Assembly (NCBI GenBank): GCA_029882955.1
Contig: JAOUJX010000209.1
Location: 1 to 7,202 of the forward strand
Direction of reading: 5' to 3'
Source of the DNA: Gammaproteobacteria bacterium
GTDB lineage: Bacteria > Pseudomonadota > Gammaproteobacteria > GCA-001735895
DNA: 7,202 bases
Every line of letters begins with the position of its first letter. The stretch's first letter is position 1. Positions 6,175 through 7,202 of the stretch are shown here, piece by piece. The notes under the pieces are model-generated. The model saw only the letters and a list, made by a program, of their open reading frames with translations, was not told the DNA's origin and ran no database searches. The position numbers and the translations under genes are program-made.

Positions 6175-7166
6175 CACTGCTAACTGTTGAAAACCTGACC
6201 CTGCAATTTGACACCGACGAGGGCCGAATCACTGCGGTAAATGATATATCGTTCGAAGTGAATGCCGGCGAAGTGCTCGGTCTGGTGGGCGAATCCGGAT
6301 CGGGGAAATCGGTGACTGCCAAGTCAGTCATGCAACTTAATCCATCGAATTCGGTTTATGGACCTGACAGCCGGATCACGCTGCTGGTAGATAACGAACC
6401 GATAGACGTACTTTCATTAAAAGGTGGTAGCGAGTTGCGTGTCGTGCGTGGCGGAGCGGTTTCGATGATTTTTCAGGAACCGATGGCAAGCTTTGCACCG
6501 GCGATTACGATTGGTGACCAAATGGTTGAGCAATTGCTTCTGCACAAGGATATTTCTAAAAAAGAAGCTGTCAGAATTTCTATCGAAATGCTGGATCGAG
6601 TAGGTATCTCTGATGCCGATAAGCGATTTAAACAATACGCCTTCGAATTGTCGGGAGGCATGCGCCAGCGCGCTATGATAGCGATGGCGCTTTCTACGAA
6701 TCCGAAACTATTGATTGCGGACGAGCCTACCACGGCCCTGGATGTAACAATCCAGGCGCAGGTTATCGATTTAATGAAGGACCTGGTGGCTGAGTTTGAC
6801 ATGGGCATTATTTTTATCACTCACGACCTGGGCGTGATCGCACAGACCGCGGACCGCGTCGCGGTCATGTACCTGGGGGAACTGGTTGAGCAGGGTACGG
6901 TACGCCAGGTTATTAAATCTCCGGCGCACCCCTATACGCGAGGCCTGATCAATGCGTTACCCAAACTGGATGAGTTAGACCAGCCGCTAACTCCGATCCC
7001 CGGCGATATTCCGAGTCCGCTCGAGCGCCCCGCAGGATGCGTTTTCCACACGCGTTGCCCGGTCGCGGAAGCGCGTTGTAGTGAGTCGCTGCCCGGAATG
7101 AAGGATTATGGTGAAGGGCATGTTGCAGCCTGCTTCGTGACCTCTGAAGAGGGCGCTAAGACATGA
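6171..7166 (+). CDS. ABC transporter ATPase 1, OppD/DppD type
   Basis: A 331-residue nucleotide-binding subunit that powers import. Motifs in order: Walker A GESGSGKS (40-47), Q-loop FQEP (Q102), signature LSGGMRQR (160-167), Walker B LLIADEP (180-186) and H-loop H218. The C-terminal oligopeptide-transporter domain follows (HPYTRGLINALPKLD, 253-267), with cysteines C290, C296, C303 and C321 spaced CX5CX6CX17C; such a set binds a [4Fe-4S] cluster in studied OppD/DppD proteins. The frame stays open upstream to an ATG at 6066, but that adds 35 residues unlike any ABC protein and runs through the end of permease 2. The ATG at 6171, in an ATGA overlap with the permease stop, gives the normal MTLLTVENLTLQF start. 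It has no clear Shine-Dalgarno, so translation is probably coupled to the permease. Confidence 0.95.
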   Translation: MTLLTVENLTLQFDTDEGRITAVNDISFEVNAGEVLGLVGESGSGKSVTAKSVMQLNPSNSVYGPDSRITLLVDNEPIDVLSLKGGSELRVVRGGAVSMIFQEPMASFAPAITIGDQMVEQLLLHKDISKKEAVRISIEMLDRVGISDADKRFKQYAFELSGGMRQRAMIAMALSTNPKLLIADEPTTALDVTIQAQVIDLMKDLVAEFDMGIIFITHDLGVIAQTADRVAVMYLGELVEQGTVRQVIKSPAHPYTRGLINALPKLDELDQPLTPIPGDIPSPLERPAGCVFHTRCPVAEARCSESLPGMKDYGEGHVAACFVTSEEGAKT

Positions 7167-7202
7167 GTGATAAGCCGATCATAACCGCACGCGATTTATC
7201 AG
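7163..7202 (+). CDS. ABC transporter ATPase 2, OppF/DppF type (3' partial, start only)
   Basis: Only 13 codons are visible (MSDKPIITARDLS) before the window ends. The ATG overlaps the TGA of ATPase 1 in an ATGA junction, the same coupling used one gene earlier. The sequence resembles the first strand of an ABC ATPase (I-x-A-R-D-L-S), and Opp/Dpp systems usually encode a second ATPase exactly here, so OppF/DppF is the expected identity. No catalytic motif is in view. Confidence 0.65.
   Translation, partial: MSDKPIITARDLS

Overview
The window holds one contiguous catabolic/uptake locus with every gene on the + strand. In order: the 3' part of a DeoR/GlpR-type repressor (1-687, 5' end outside the window), a GpdQ-like class III metallophosphodiesterase (730-1524), a 271-bp AT-rich control region, a long periplasmic solute-binding protein of the oligopeptide/SBP_bac_5 type (1796-3847), a strong terminator-like hairpin, two OppB/OppC-type permeases (3956-4963 and 4978-6174), a DppD/OppD-type ATPase (6171-7166) and the first 13 codons of a second ATPase (7163-7202, running off the end).

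The source is probably a proteobacterium: AGGA-type ribosome sites, sigma70-like promoter elements, a Gram-negative Sec signal peptide and moderate GC fit a gamma- or alphaproteobacterium. Nothing visible fixes the genus. There are no RNA genes, mobile elements or CRISPR arrays, and coding style is even along the window, so I see no sign of recent patchwork transfer.

Reading the genes together gives a testable hypothesis. A peptide-type ABC importer brings an intact organic phosphodiester into the cytoplasm. The phosphodiesterase, which has no signal peptide, cleaves it there, and the DeoR-family regulator responds to a resulting phosphorylated sugar or polyol. Classic glycerophosphodiester uptake uses the unrelated UgpB/UgpAEC carbohydrate-type transporter. 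The closest known logic is the Agrobacterium acc locus for agrocinopines (sugar phosphodiesters): a DeoR-type repressor AccR, an Opp-type transporter with AccA as binding protein, and a phosphodiesterase AccF. Here the enzyme belongs to a different fold family (GpdQ-like metallophosphoesterase). The substrate is not determined by the sequence.

The control region (1525-1795) carries a TTGACA promoter candidate and a dense set of inverted repeats, including a 14-bp perfect palindrome nested inside a 10-bp inverted repeat. A 12-mer covering most of that palindrome (TAATCAGGATAT) recurs just upstream of the first permease gene, making it a candidate shared operator half-site. The hairpin between the binding-protein and permease genes probably sets a high binding-protein : permease ratio. 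Downstream, the permease-2/ATPase-1 and ATPase-1/ATPase-2 junctions both use ATGA start/stop overlaps, indicating translational coupling.
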